Source: Aquisalinus luteolus (lineage in GTDB: Bacteria > Pseudomonadota > Alphaproteobacteria > Caulobacterales > Parvularculaceae). From it: 64,000 nucleotides of DNA. Of this stretch, positions 35,538 to 44,925 are shown piece after piece (position 1 is the stretch's first letter; each line of letters starts with the position of its first letter). A program made the position numbers and the translations under genes. The notes beneath the pieces are model-generated. The model saw only the letters and a list, made by a program, of their open reading frames with translations, had not been told where the DNA came from and made no database searches. The stretch lies in the NCBI RefSeq assembly GCF_009712425.2, contig NZ_VCJR02000001.1:620001-684000 (forward strand), given 5' to 3'.

Positions 35538-36514
35538 AGGCCCCGTGCGCCAAAGGAAATCTGTTTCGTCCGTGAGATGGCGAGGCCGATGAGGATCGCC
35601 ACCAGCCCCGCGATGAAGGTCGGCTTCAGCGGCTCGCCGAAGGCGCTCATCCCGATAATGATGGCGACGACCGGCGTTGCATAATTGGTCAATGCCATGA
35701 AGCCTGCGCCCGCCTTGCGGATCAGCGTGATGATCAGGATCGCCGCGATCGCAGACGGGAACAGGCCGAGGAACAGGATGGACAGCCATGATACGGCGCT
35801 GACAGCGCCCCAGTCCTGTCCCGAGACAAGAGCGAAGGGCGATGCCGCAACGGCAGAGGACAGCATGACCCCGGCGGCGAAGCTGCGCGCCTGCATCTCC
35901 GGCGCCCGCCGCGTCAGAACGGCATAGATCGCATAGCAGATGACGGCGAGGATCATCGCGCCCTGTGCGATCACGTCAGCGGAGAGAATATTGGCGATGG
36001 CCGCAGGCCCGATCAGGAAGATGACGCCAGTGGTTCCCAGCATGAAACCTGTCACCTTGCGCACGGTCAGTTCCTCATCGGCGAAGATCCGGGCAAGGAT
36101 GATCGTGACCAGCGGCATGAACGCCATGTAGATGCCGGCGAGCATGGACGAGACCGTCTGCTGGGCAAAGGGGAACAGGGTGAAGGGGATGGCATAGCCG
36201 ATCACGCCACCCGCCATCATGAACCGCCACTCCGTCGAGACGGTCCAGCCTTTTCCTTCTTCCCGCCGCAAAAAGGCGGGCAGGTGCCGTCCGGTGGCAT
36301 AGGCATAGATTAGCAGGAAGGCCGCCGCCGCCCACAACCGCCCGGCGGAGACGGTGCCGGGCAGGGCGGTGGCAACCGCCAGCTTGATCCCGGCAAAGGA
36401 CGCCCCGCCGATCAGCGTCAACAGCCCGAGCAGCAGCCAGTCCCGCAGCGACGGCTCCGCCGGACGGGCTGTTGCTGTTGCTGGTTGCTCTGTTTTTTCG
36501 AGGCTATCGGTCAT
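35510..36514 (-). CDS. EamA-family (DMT) transporter
   Basis: 334 residues from MTDSLEKTEQP. Ten transmembrane helices in two EamA repeats; TLIGGASFAGIKLAVATALP begins the first, and ADVIAQGAMILAVICYAIYA the second. A metabolite exporter is likely, the substrate unknown. The 23-residue longer start is in the divergent region facing padR and is less likely. It diverges from the PadR gene, whose palindrome at 36,592-36,623 lies about 80 bases from this start, so PadR could control it as well. Confidence 0.92.
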   Translation of the reverse strand: MTDSLEKTEQPATATARPAEPSLRDWLLLGLLTLIGGASFAGIKLAVATALPGTVSAGRLWAAAAFLLIYAYATGRHLPAFLRREEGKGWTVSTEWRFMMAGGVIGYAIPFTLFPFAQQTVSSMLAGIYMAFMPLVTIILARIFADEELTVRKVTGFMLGTTGVIFLIGPAAIANILSADVIAQGAMILAVICYAIYAVLTRRAPEMQARSFAAGVMLSSAVAASPFALVSGQDWGAVSAVSWLSILFLGLFPSAIAAILIITLIRKAGAGFMALTNYATPVVAIIIGMSAFGEPLKPTFIAGLVAILIGLAISRTKQISFGARGLQRLIRPRR

Positions 36515-36591
36515 GGTTCGCCCGTAGGCTCTTCTACGCTTTTTGGCAATATGCCAGACGTGTGGACAAGCGAAGATTGCCAAAGCGCTTG

Positions 36592-36623
36592 TTACGAATC
36601 GTAATATGTAATACGATGCGTAA
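36592..36623. promoter_or_regulatory. Candidate PadR operator
   Basis: TTACGAATCGTA (36592-36603) faces TACGATGCGTAA (36612-36623), an inverted repeat matching at 11 of 12 positions with an 8-base centre. It overlaps the first possible start codon of the PadR gene. Autoregulation and control of the divergent EamA gene are inferred. Confidence 0.5.
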
Positions 36624-37161
36624 TATGAAGACGCTCACTCCGTTGAACTACGCCCTGTTAGGACTGCTCAACCGTGCGCCGTTGACGGGCTATGAGGTAA
36701 TGCAGGTGTTTCAGACGACGCCCCTTGGTGGTTATTCATCGAGCCCTGGTGCGATCTATCCTGCGCTGAAGAAGCTGCGGCACGCTGGTCTCCTTACCGT
36801 TTCCGGCAATGGTGCCAGCGGGCGCGGCGACACGCTTGCTGTGACCGCAGAAGGCAAGGCTATGCTGAAGGCGTGGCTTCTTGAGGCTCCAGTCGAGGGT
36901 GCCGGTGTGGACCTGCCAGGACAGATGCTGAAATTCACCTTCACCGGAGACATGCTGACGAAGCGCCAGCAACTGTCCTTTATCGACCGGCTGGAAAAAG
37001 CCATCGACAGCGCCATCAGTTCGCTGGCGGCGAGCCGTGACCGGATCCGGTCAAATCTGGGCACCCACGATATCCTCGCCGTCGAGGCCGGGCTTCTGCA
37101 ATACCGCGCGGCGGCGGACTGGTGCGCTCTCGCCAGACGGGAACTTTCAAAAGGAAAATGA
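36616..37161 (+). CDS. PadR-family transcriptional regulator
   Basis: 181 residues from ATG 36616; MKTLTPLNYALLG at 36625 is an equally good start. The N-terminal winged helix has LLGLLNRAPLTGYEVMQVFQ, then SSSPGAIYPALKKLRHAGLL and the wing SGRGDTLAVTAEGKAML. The C-terminal domain (about 100-180) is helical, as in PadR-s2/VirR-type regulators. Neither start has a clear ribosome site, so the message may be near-leaderless. The gene overlaps the following membrane protein gene by four bases (ATGA), the usual pairing of a PadR repressor with its membrane target. Confidence 0.88.
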   Translation: MRNMKTLTPLNYALLGLLNRAPLTGYEVMQVFQTTPLGGYSSSPGAIYPALKKLRHAGLLTVSGNGASGRGDTLAVTAEGKAMLKAWLLEAPVEGAGVDLPGQMLKFTFTGDMLTKRQQLSFIDRLEKAIDSAISSLAASRDRIRSNLGTHDILAVEAGLLQYRAAADWCALARRELSKGK

Positions 37162-38042
37162 TCATGCTACGGACTGTCCTGTTTTCCGGCCTGCGCCTGC
37201 TCGGCTTTGTGCTGCTGCAGTCAATCGCCGTCATGGTGCTTGGTGGGATTCTGATGGCCGAGGTCGCTGGCGACCTGCCGACGACGGGCGCGGCGGTTGA
37301 TCCCGGCGGCCCGCTTGGCGGCATGCTGCTCATGACCGTCTCACAGGGTATCGCGCTGATGCTACTCTTTCGGCACCTGAGCCTCGGTCGCTGGCAGGCG
37401 TTCAGCCTTGCTGCCGCCATAGCCATCATGGTCGGAACGGTTCTGACACAGATCGATTCCTTTGTTTATTTCGACTGGTTCCGGTCCGAGCTCGGCTGGC
37501 GCATCGTTGCCGTCACCGCGCTCAGCGGCCTTTCCGGTGCGCTCTGGGCATGCCTTCTTTTCCCGCGCATGGGGGAGGGAGAGTCGCAGCTGGCCTCGCT
37601 CAAGGGCATGCTCCTGCCGGTCCTGCTCGTCGCGGTCATCCACATCGCCGTCTATTACACCGTCGGTTATGTCGTCGTCTGGGTGAATGACGATGCCCGC
37701 GCTTACTACGATGGTGGGGAGCTGTTGCCGTTCTTCACCCACATCGCCGATGTCGCTGCGACCAGCGGCTGGGTCATCGCAGTCCAGCTGGTCCGCGGCT
37801 TGTTCTGGGCTGCCGTGGCCATGCTGGTCTATCGCCATGGCCGCGGTCTGCGGCTACAGCTCAGCCTGACCATCTTCGCTTTATACTTCTCCTATCACGC
37901 CATGCCGCTGGTCGTGCCAAACGGTTTCATGCCGGACGTGGTACGTGTGCTGCATTTCATCGAGCTTGCCATTACTGCCGTACTGATGGCAGCACTTGCA
38001 CATTTTCTGCTGCGTCAGAAATCCCGGCGTGAGAATGGTTAG
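37158..38042 (+). CDS. Multi-pass membrane protein coupled to PadR regulator
   Basis: 294 residues from MIMLRTVLFSGLR, starting within the padR stop codon (AAAGGAAAATGA). About seven or eight hydrophobic helices. Not recognised as a named family. PadR-linked membrane proteins often belong to efflux or stress responses; here there is no ATPase partner. The end overlaps the stop of the converging sensor kinase by four bases. Confidence 0.7.
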   Translation: MIMLRTVLFSGLRLLGFVLLQSIAVMVLGGILMAEVAGDLPTTGAAVDPGGPLGGMLLMTVSQGIALMLLFRHLSLGRWQAFSLAAAIAIMVGTVLTQIDSFVYFDWFRSELGWRIVAVTALSGLSGALWACLLFPRMGEGESQLASLKGMLLPVLLVAVIHIAVYYTVGYVVVWVNDDARAYYDGGELLPFFTHIADVAATSGWVIAVQLVRGLFWAAVAMLVYRHGRGLRLQLSLTIFALYFSYHAMPLVVPNGFMPDVVRVLHFIELAITAVLMAALAHFLLRQKSRRENG

Positions 38043-40291
38043 CGCGAGCCGAGGCGGGGAAGGTTCCGGATCCTGTTGACCTGCTGAAGGTGTTCGCTGA
38101 CCGTCATCAGGAACCGGTTTTTCTCTATCGGTTTGACGATGACATCGGTCAGTCCCATGCGCAGATAGGTCGGACGATCCTGCACGTCCGCTTCGCCGGT
38201 CAGGGCGATGACAGGCAGGCTTGCCCAGCGGCGTGTGTTGGCCCTGATACGGTTTATCGTCTCGGTGCCATCGAGAACCGGCATCTGCAGGTCCAGCAGC
38301 ACGAGGTCCACTTCCTCGGTCTCCAGAATGTCCAGTACTTCCTGTCCGTTGGCGGCATGCAGGATCGTGGCGCCGTGTGGTTCAAGGAAAAGACCAGCCA
38401 CCATCCTGTTCGTCTGCACATCATCGGCAATCAGGACGCGGGACCCTTTCAGGCAGGACAATGAAGCAGTATCGATCGCCACTTCGCTTGATGCTGCCGG
38501 GCTATCGCCAATATGGGCAATGAATGTCAGCCGGAAGGTTGACCCCTCGCGGGTGGTTTTGAGAAGGCTCAGATCGCCATCCATCAGGCGCGCCAGGCGA
38601 CGGCTGAGTGACAGGCCAAGCCCTGTCCCGCCATAGGTCGCGGCAATGCTGGAATCGGCCTGGGTATAGTCTGTAAACAGCGAGTTCCGGTTTTGCGGAT
38701 CGACGCCAATACCGGTGTCGCTGACATCGATGACGATCATCCCGCCGCTGCCGTCTTCATTCTGTTCATACCCTGCCTTGATCTCGATGCTTCCGGCCTC
38801 GGTGAACTTCACCGCATTGGACAACAGATTGTTCAGGCACTGGCCCACCCGGGTGCTGTCGAACAGCAATGCCGCCGGAAGTCCTTCGTCATAGAAGGCT
38901 TTCAGGGCAAGTCCCTTTTCCGATGCTGACGGACGGAAGAGATCAAGTGTCTTTCCGATAACGGATTTGAGATCGTTGCTGGTGGGGTTCAGCTCCATCT
39001 TCTCCGCTTCGAGCTTGGACATGTCCAGCACGTCGTTTAGCAGGGTCAGCATCATCGATCCGGTATCATGTATGGTACTGGCTTTCTGTTTCTGCTCATC
39101 GGTCAGGTCATCGTCCATCATCGACTGGGCAAGGCCCATCATGCCGTTGAGCGGTGTACGGATCTCATGGGACAGGTTGGCGAGGAAGGCGGACTTCATG
39201 GCGGAAACCCTGCTGGCGCTTTCGCGGGCGGCTTCCAGCTCTGCCTGCTCTTCCATCCGCGCGGATATATCCCGCGTGATCATGACGAGGCCGGCGACAT
39301 TGCCGTCGAGGTCATGCCAGGGCTTTACCTCCCACATCATCCAGTGGATCGTGCCGTCAGCCCGCTCGAACCGGTCGGCATCGGAGCGTTCTGTAGCGCC
39401 GGCGAGGCAACGTGCGTGTACATCTTTCCAGCTCTGCGGGATCTCGGGGAATATTTCGTAGTGGCCGCGGCCGATGATCTTCTCCCGCTGCAGCCCGTAT
39501 TCACTCAGCCAGCGCTCACTGACTTCGAGATAGCGCAAGTCGCGGTCGAACATGGCGATGGCGATCGGCGCACTGCGCGCAAAGGCTGTCAACTTGGCAC
39601 TGCCTTCGCGCAAGGCGGCCGCATCTTCCCGAACATGAACGGCAAAGGACACGATACAGGCCATGCCGAGTATGATCGTACTGATCACGATAATGCCCGA
39701 TGCGATTGTCAGCATACGGTCATTGTAAGGAGACTCGACTACCAGCCCATTCAGGTCGAGCAGGATCAGCCCAACGGCGAGAAGGATTGAAACCAGGCCA
39801 CAGACGATTGTTGCCCGCAGGCCGACGAAATATCCTGCGGCTATAGGCGCAATGATCAACAAGGGCGCGATATAGCCATCGATGCCGCCATTGATATAGG
39901 CGCCGAAACTGGCACCGATGATTGCAGCGATGATGAAGATAAGCGCGTGCGGCTTGATTGTTTCGGCCCCTCGCGAGGTCACCGCAAGGACGCCAAAGAT
40001 CGCACTGATCGCAAATGCAACGTAAACCCCGGCTCGAACGGTCGGGAACATTATCAGGGCTGCTATGCCATATCCCGCGATGGTCAGCGCAAACAGGCAT
40101 GAAAGCACAAAGAAGGCCTTCTGGGTCCCCTTACAGGATAGGTCGGACCGGCCTGACAGGGGGTCATATTTCTCCGAGTGACCGTTCAGGACTCCTCCGG
40201 AAGAGATGTGACTGTTTTTGTTATTGAAAGGCACGCAAATAATTCCCGAAAACTGCGCTGACCTTGATCCAAAAACTTTAAAGAATTTCAA
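38039..40291 (-). CDS. Hybrid sensor histidine kinase with PAS and receiver domains
   Basis: 750 residues. About six N-terminal membrane helices (residues 55-215, MASE-like) carry no known sensor signature. A PAS domain follows (about 235-350, FARSAPIAIAMFDRDLRYLE and VMITRDISARMEEQ), then the HisKA phospho-acceptor His375 in FLANLSHEIRTPLNGMMG, HATPase with NLLSNAVKFTE, DTGIGVD and GTGLGLSLSRR, and a C-terminal receiver with Asp667 in LVLLDLQMPVLDG. No response regulator or Hpt gene is adjacent, so its phosphorelay partner lies elsewhere. The first 50 residues may be an over-long start. Confidence 0.93.
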   Translation of the reverse strand: MKFFKVFGSRSAQFSGIICVPFNNKNSHISSGGVLNGHSEKYDPLSGRSDLSCKGTQKAFFVLSCLFALTIAGYGIAALIMFPTVRAGVYVAFAISAIFGVLAVTSRGAETIKPHALIFIIAAIIGASFGAYINGGIDGYIAPLLIIAPIAAGYFVGLRATIVCGLVSILLAVGLILLDLNGLVVESPYNDRMLTIASGIIVISTIILGMACIVSFAVHVREDAAALREGSAKLTAFARSAPIAIAMFDRDLRYLEVSERWLSEYGLQREKIIGRGHYEIFPEIPQSWKDVHARCLAGATERSDADRFERADGTIHWMMWEVKPWHDLDGNVAGLVMITRDISARMEEQAELEAARESASRVSAMKSAFLANLSHEIRTPLNGMMGLAQSMMDDDLTDEQKQKASTIHDTGSMMLTLLNDVLDMSKLEAEKMELNPTSNDLKSVIGKTLDLFRPSASEKGLALKAFYDEGLPAALLFDSTRVGQCLNNLLSNAVKFTEAGSIEIKAGYEQNEDGSGGMIVIDVSDTGIGVDPQNRNSLFTDYTQADSSIAATYGGTGLGLSLSRRLARLMDGDLSLLKTTREGSTFRLTFIAHIGDSPAASSEVAIDTASLSCLKGSRVLIADDVQTNRMVAGLFLEPHGATILHAANGQEVLDILETEEVDLVLLDLQMPVLDGTETINRIRANTRRWASLPVIALTGEADVQDRPTYLRMGLTDVIVKPIEKNRFLMTVSEHLQQVNRIRNLPRLGSR

Positions 40292-40410
40292 ACCCGGAAT
40301 GCGTGTATCACTGCATTTGGGAGCCGGGGCTCGCTTGAAACATTCGGTCAGGAAATAATCTGCTGATAGGCAGAAACTTCATTTGACTCTGTCGTGACAC
40401 CTGTCATGTT

Positions 40411-40461
40411 CCGCGCGGGCCACGCCGTCCCAACGCGGCGCGTCCTGTCTGTAAGGATAGG
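40411..40461 (+). promoter_or_regulatory. serC-type leader motif
   Basis: Two hairpins precede serC: CGCCG (40423-40427) with CGGCG (40436-40440), and CCTGTC (40444-40449) with GATAGG (40456-40461), which covers the ribosome site GGATAGGAG. Alphaproteobacterial serC genes are known to carry a conserved leader of two short hairpins (the serC motif). I match it by position and layout, not by alignment. Confidence 0.5.
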
Positions 40462-40469
40462 AGTACAAC

Positions 40470-41630
40470 ATGACAGACCAACTACCCGCGACCAAACCGT
40501 CGCGCCCTTATTTCTCTTCCGGTCCCTGCGCAAAGCGTCCGGGCTATTCCCTCGACAATTTGCAAGGCGCGCTGCTCGGCCGCTCGCACCGCTCCAAGCC
40601 CGGCAAGGCCCGGCTGAAGGCGGCGATCGACAAGACGCGCGCGCTGCTCGGCGTGCCGGACGATTATCGCATCGGCATCGTGCCGGCGTCCGACACCGGC
40701 GCGGTCGAGATGGCCATGTGGTCGCTGCTCGGGCCGAAACCCGTCACCGTTCTCGCCTGGGAAAGCTTTGGCCAGGGCTGGGTCACCGACGCGGTCAAGC
40801 AGCTCAAGATCGAGCCGACCGTGATGACCGCCGATTACGGCGATATCCCGGACCTGTCCAAGGTCGACCAGACCCATGACATCGTCTTCACCTGGAACGG
40901 CACCACCTCCGGCGTTCGCGTGCCGAATGGCGACTGGATCAGCGCCGCGCGCGAAGGTCTGACCATCTGCGACGCGACCTCCGCCGTGTTCGCGCAGGAC
41001 CTCTCCTGGGACAAGCTCGATGTCGTCACTTACTCCTGGCAGAAGGTGATGGGCGGCGAGGCGGCCCATGGCATGCTTATCCTCAGCCCTCGCGCCGTCG
41101 AGCGGCTGGAAAGCCATACCCCCGCTTGGCCGATGCCGAAGATCTTCCGCCTGACCAAGGGCGGCAAGCTGATCGAGGGCATCTTTGTCGGCGAGACGAT
41201 CAACACGCCCTCCATGCTCTGCGTTGAAGACTATATCGACGCGCTCGACTGGGCCGAGAGCTTGGGTGGATTGTCTGCGCTCAAGCAACGTGCCGACGAT
41301 AACCTTGCTGCACTGACGAAATGGGTCGCGAAGACCGACTGGGTCGATTTCCTTTGCGAAGACGAGGCCACCCGCTCCAACACCTCCGTCACGCTGAAGA
41401 TCGTCGATCCGGCCGTCACCGCGCTTGATGACGATGCCCAGCGGGCCTTCACCAAGAAGATGGACCAGCTGCTGGATGCCGAGGGCGCTGCCTATGACAT
41501 CAATGGCTATCGCGACGCCCCGGCAGGCCTTCGCATCTGGTGTGGCGCGACTGTCGACGCAGGCGACGTCGAAGCGCTAACCCCCTGGCTCGACTGGGCT
41601 TTTTCTCAGGCTCTCGCAGAGGTGGCCTAG
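40470..41630 (+). CDS. serC: Phosphoserine aminotransferase
   Basis: PLP-dependent transamination of 3-phosphohydroxypyruvate to phosphoserine in serine synthesis. 386 residues, the alphaproteobacterial SerC type: [16 protein letters not shown] at the start, [26 protein letters not shown], and the PLP-lysine in [18 protein letters not shown]. It begins the run serC-pagL-serA on one strand, with serA 860 bases further. The leader hairpins directly upstream suggest regulation at the RNA level. Confidence 0.96.
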   Translation: MTDQLPATKPSRPYFSSGPCAKRPGYSLDNLQGALLGRSHRSKPGKARLKAAIDKTRALLGVPDDYRIGIVPASDTGAVEMAMWSLLGPKPVTVLAWESFGQGWVTDAVKQLKIEPTVMTADYGDIPDLSKVDQTHDIVFTWNGTTSGVRVPNGDWISAAREGLTICDATSAVFAQDLSWDKLDVVTYSWQKVMGGEAAHGMLILSPRAVERLESHTPAWPMPKIFRLTKGGKLIEGIFVGETINTPSMLCVEDYIDALDWAESLGGLSALKQRADDNLAALTKWVAKTDWVDFLCEDEATRSNTSVTLKIVDPAVTALDDDAQRAFTKKMDQLLDAEGAAYDINGYRDAPAGLRIWCGATVDAGDVEALTPWLDWAFSQALAEVA

Positions 41631-41708
41631 TGGCAACGCGAATCGCGTTGCCGCCCCGCCCGAAAATCGTTAACAAGAAGCATGAGGGACTGACCGGAGG
41701 GGACACCC

Positions 41709-42284
41709 ATGAAGAAGCTGATACTTTCATTGGCTGGCGCAGCAGCGGCAATCGCGTTGTGCGGCACTGCCTCGGCCGGCGAGCTGCGGCTCGGTATCGC
41801 CATGCACGACTTCGAGATCAACATGGACGACCGGCGCGAGAGCGGGGTCAACTTCCAGCCGCAATATGTCTGGAACTCGCCGGACTTTCTGCGCATCCTC
41901 GCCAGCCCGCAACCCTATGTGATCGCGTCGATCAACTCAGACCAGGAAACGAACTTCTTCGGCGGTGGCATCCTGTGGAAGAAGAATTTCGGGGGCTCCG
42001 CATACTTCTGGGAGATCGATACGGGCATCGTCTATCAGGACGGGCGCACGGAGCTGCCGCCGCCCAACCAGCCGGAAGAGCGCCAGCGCGTGCTCGACAC
42101 GGAGATCACCTTCGGGTCGGAAACCCAGTTCCACTTCGTCTCCGGTCTGGGGATGGCGGTGACCGAGGACTGGGATGTGCAACTGTTCTTCGAGCACCTG
42201 TCGCACGGCCAGATACTGGGCGATTCCGACAAGAACGAGGGTGTCGAGAATATCGGCGTCAAGTTCGGCTACAAGTTCAACTAG
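41709..42284 (+). CDS. pagL: Acyloxyacyl hydrolase, PagL-like lipid A 3-O-deacylase
   Basis: 191 residues with a Sec signal peptide (ILSLAGAAAAIALCGTASAG). Mature part is a small outer-membrane beta-barrel. The conserved PagL catalytic segment is present near the C-terminus: FEHLSHGQILG with His163 and Ser165, followed by GVENIGVKFGYKFN ending the last strand. It would remove the 3-O acyl chain from lipid A. It lies between serC and serA but has no metabolic link to them; a palindromic repeat separates it from serA. Confidence 0.87.
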   Translation: MKKLILSLAGAAAAIALCGTASAGELRLGIAMHDFEINMDDRRESGVNFQPQYVWNSPDFLRILASPQPYVIASINSDQETNFFGGGILWKKNFGGSAYFWEIDTGIVYQDGRTELPPPNQPEERQRVLDTEITFGSETQFHFVSGLGMAVTEDWDVQLFFEHLSHGQILGDSDKNEGVENIGVKFGYKFN

Positions 42285-42310
42285 GCTTTTGCCTCTTTGC
42301 ATTTCGGCCT

Positions 42311-42418
42311 GATCCTTCGAGGCCCGCTGCGCGGGTGCCTCAGGATGAGGGCGTATCTGTAACTCAAGGAGTGCTTCATCCTGAGGTGGCCGGCTTGCCG
42401 GCCCACGAAGGACGAGGC
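42311..42418. repeat. Pair of REP-like palindromes in opposite orientation
   Basis: Two related elements: GATCCTTCGAGGC...GCCTCAGGATGAGG (42311-42350) and its inverted relative CTTCATCCTGAGG...CACGAAGGACGAGGC (42374-42418). Each has its own GC-rich inner hairpin. The CCTCAGGATGA core is a common extragenic palindrome of Alphaproteobacteria. It fills most of the pagL-serA gap. Confidence 0.8.
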
Positions 42419-42487
42419 ACGGGCGCGTATAAGCCGAATTATCTCTCACAAGTTTGCTAAATTTATCCTGACAAGGAGTACTACCCC

Positions 42488-44068
42488 ATGCCTAAAATTC
42501 TCATTTCCGACAAGCTGTCACCGACCGCCGTGCAGATCTTCAAGGATCGCGGCCTAGATGTCGTCTATGAACCCGACCTCGGCAAGGACAAGGCGGCCCT
42601 GCTCGAAGCCATCGCCGATGCCGATGGCCTCGCCGTGCGTTCCGCCACCAAGGCGACGGCTGATGTCATCGCTGCTGCGCCAAACCTGAAGGTGATCGGC
42701 CGCGCCGGTATCGGCGTCGACAATATCGATCTCGAGGCCGCAACGAATGCCGGTGTTGTCGTCATGAACACACCGTTCGGCAATGCGATCACGACGGCGG
42801 AACACGCCATCGCCATGATGTTCGCCATCGCCCGCCAGATCCCCCAGGCCAATGCCTCCACTCATCAGGGCAAGTGGGAGAAATCGGCCTTCATGGGAAC
42901 GGAAGTATACGGAAAGACCCTCGGCCTCATCGGTTGCGGCAATATCGGGTCCATCGTCGCCTCCCGCGCCCTCGGCCTGAAGATGAAAGTCGCTGCCTTT
43001 GACCCGTATCTGACACCAGACCGCGCGGTTGAACTGGGCGTTGAGAAAGTCGAACTGGACGAGCTTCTCGCCCGTGCCGACTTCATCACCATTCATACGC
43101 CCCTGACCGAGCAGACGAAGAACATCCTGTCGAAGGAAAGCCTCGCCAAGACCAAGAAGGGCGTGCGCATCGTCAACTGCGCCCGCGGCGGTCTCGTCGA
43201 CGAAGAAGCGCTGAAGGAGGCGCTCGATTCCGGCCATGTCGCGGCGGCGGCGCTCGATGTGTTCGCGACCGAGCCGGCGACAGAGCATCCGCTGTTCGGC
43301 CACAAGAGTGTCGTCTGTACACCCCATCTTGGCGCGGCGACGACCGAGGCGCAGGAAAACGTCGCCCTGCAGGTCGCCGAGCAGATGGCCGATTACCTGC
43401 TGACCGGCGCCATCACCAATGCGCTGAACATGCCGTCGGTGACCGCCGAGGAAGCACCGAAACTGCGGCCCTATCTGGCGCTTGCCGAAGACCTTGGCTC
43501 CTTCGCCGGGCAGCTGACAGAGACGGGTGTTAAGGCGATCGAGATCACCTATGCCGGGTCTGTCTCCAAGTTGAACCGCAAGCCGCTGACACAGGCCGCC
43601 ATCGCCGCGATCCTCAAGCCAATGCTGCAGGGCGTGAACATCGTCAACGCACCCTCGATCGCATCCGACCGGGGCATCGAGATCACCGAGACGGTGACCG
43701 AGAAGGCGCGCAACTTCAATTCCACGATGCAGCTGAAGGTGACGACGGAGCGGTTCACCCGCACCGTCACCGGCACGATCTTCGGCGGCATTCCGCGCCT
43801 TGTCGAGATCAAGGGCGTGGAGATGGAGGCGACCTTCTCCGAGCACATGCTCTACGTCACGAACGAGGACAAGCCGGGCTTCATCGGTGCCCTCGGCTCG
43901 ACGTTGGGCGAGCATGGCATCAACATCGCGACCTTCAATCTCGGCCGCGGCACGGCAGGCGGCGATGCCATCGCGCTGCTCGCCGTGGACTCGGAGGTTA
44001 CGCCGGAAGTGCTGGAAGCTGTCCGCGCCATCAAGCATGTAAAGAAGGCCAAGGCGCTCAGTTTTTAA
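42488..44068 (+). CDS. serA: D-3-phosphoglycerate dehydrogenase
   Basis: First step of serine synthesis, oxidising 3-phosphoglycerate with NAD. 526 residues, the long type with an intervening domain and a C-terminal ACT domain. Seen are the NAD motif GLIGCGNIGSIVASRALGLK, catalytic Arg in RIVNCARGGLVDEE, Glu in ATEPATEHPLF and His in VVCTPHLGAATTEAQENV. The ACT part (about 450-526, LYVTNEDKPGFIGALGSTLG) is the serine-sensing or dimerisation module. AAGGAG precedes the start. It follows serC at a distance, and a strong terminator follows. Confidence 0.97.
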   Translation: MPKILISDKLSPTAVQIFKDRGLDVVYEPDLGKDKAALLEAIADADGLAVRSATKATADVIAAAPNLKVIGRAGIGVDNIDLEAATNAGVVVMNTPFGNAITTAEHAIAMMFAIARQIPQANASTHQGKWEKSAFMGTEVYGKTLGLIGCGNIGSIVASRALGLKMKVAAFDPYLTPDRAVELGVEKVELDELLARADFITIHTPLTEQTKNILSKESLAKTKKGVRIVNCARGGLVDEEALKEALDSGHVAAAALDVFATEPATEHPLFGHKSVVCTPHLGAATTEAQENVALQVAEQMADYLLTGAITNALNMPSVTAEEAPKLRPYLALAEDLGSFAGQLTETGVKAIEITYAGSVSKLNRKPLTQAAIAAILKPMLQGVNIVNAPSIASDRGIEITETVTEKARNFNSTMQLKVTTERFTRTVTGTIFGGIPRLVEIKGVEMEATFSEHMLYVTNEDKPGFIGALGSTLGEHGINIATFNLGRGTAGGDAIALLAVDSEVTPEVLEAVRAIKHVKKAKALSF

Positions 44069-44098
44069 GGGCGGCACTTATCGCGACACCCATTATCA

Positions 44099-44132
44099 GA
44101 AAAAAGGCGGCTCAACCGAGCCGCCTTTTTTA
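44099..44132 (+). terminator. Intrinsic terminator after serA
   Basis: GGCGGCTC (44106-44113), loop AACC, GAGCCGCC (44118-44125), then a long T run. An A run on the other side makes it usable by the converging lipoprotein gene. Confidence 0.93.
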
Positions 44133-44149
44133 TTCTGTCGTTGATTACC

Positions 44150-44719
44150 TCAAGGCCGCTTGCCTTCCATCATGACGTATACGGTGGTCTCGCCTTCGAA
44201 CCCTTCGAGCGTGAAGCGTTCGGTCGGCACATTGGCGATGCGATAGGTCACGGCCATCACGTCATAGGACTGGTCCTCGCGCGGGCGTTCCGTGCCGGTC
44301 ATCTCGGCTGAGACGATTTCCAGCCTGTTGCCGAGGGTTATGGTCTCCACCGGTTTTGCCACGTTGGGGAAGAGGGCGTCCGAATACTGGTTGTTCCACC
44401 AGACCTGGATCATGTCCTCGCTTGCATCTTCGGCAAAGACGAACAGCTTGCCGCTCGCGGAGATCGATTTGCTCTCGTTTGGAAATTCCAGCAGCAGGGC
44501 GGCTTTCTGCCCCTCGACCGGATACATCACCTTTGTCGGGCCATAGGCATAGATCGAGAAATAGCTCGAAACCGTCTGTGCTTCGCTCACGGCCGCGTCG
44601 GCAGGCGGGCCTTCGGCGGCACTGCCCTGCAGCTTGCAGGCGCCAAGGCTGAACAGCCCGAGGGCGCCAGCAACAAGCGCGGTGGCGGTGAATGGCTTGG
44701 TCGGTCGATCTTTTTTCAT
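44150..44719 (-). CDS. Predicted lipoprotein of unknown function
   Basis: 189 residues from MKKDRPTKPFTATALVAG, chosen because it begins the signal; the longer frame adds 41 non-signal residues. Lipobox FSLGAC at about residues 23-28. The mature domain is mixed alpha/beta (VSSYFSIYAYGPTKVMYPVE, FVFAEDASEDMIQVWWN, GFEGETTVYVMMEG) and is not recognised. Divergent from purA. Confidence 0.65.
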   Translation of the reverse strand: MKKDRPTKPFTATALVAGALGLFSLGACKLQGSAAEGPPADAAVSEAQTVSSYFSIYAYGPTKVMYPVEGQKAALLLEFPNESKSISASGKLFVFAEDASEDMIQVWWNNQYSDALFPNVAKPVETITLGNRLEIVSAEMTGTERPREDQSYDVMAVTYRIANVPTERFTLEGFEGETTVYVMMEGKRP

Positions 44720-44925
44720 GGCTCTGCTCCGGTTTCTGCCGCCTCCATGGATGCTGCCCGAATGTGCCGGATTCGTGGCACAGGCAACGCTTACCAGCGT
44801 TAATTCCCGGCAATACTGTACCGGGGAAAAATACCCCGTCAAAGCGGCCCGTTGCGCTTGCCCTTCGTCCCGTTAGCGTCCATTGTCCGCGCGGTTTTTG
44901 ACAAGCCTGTGACAGGAAAATTGAC

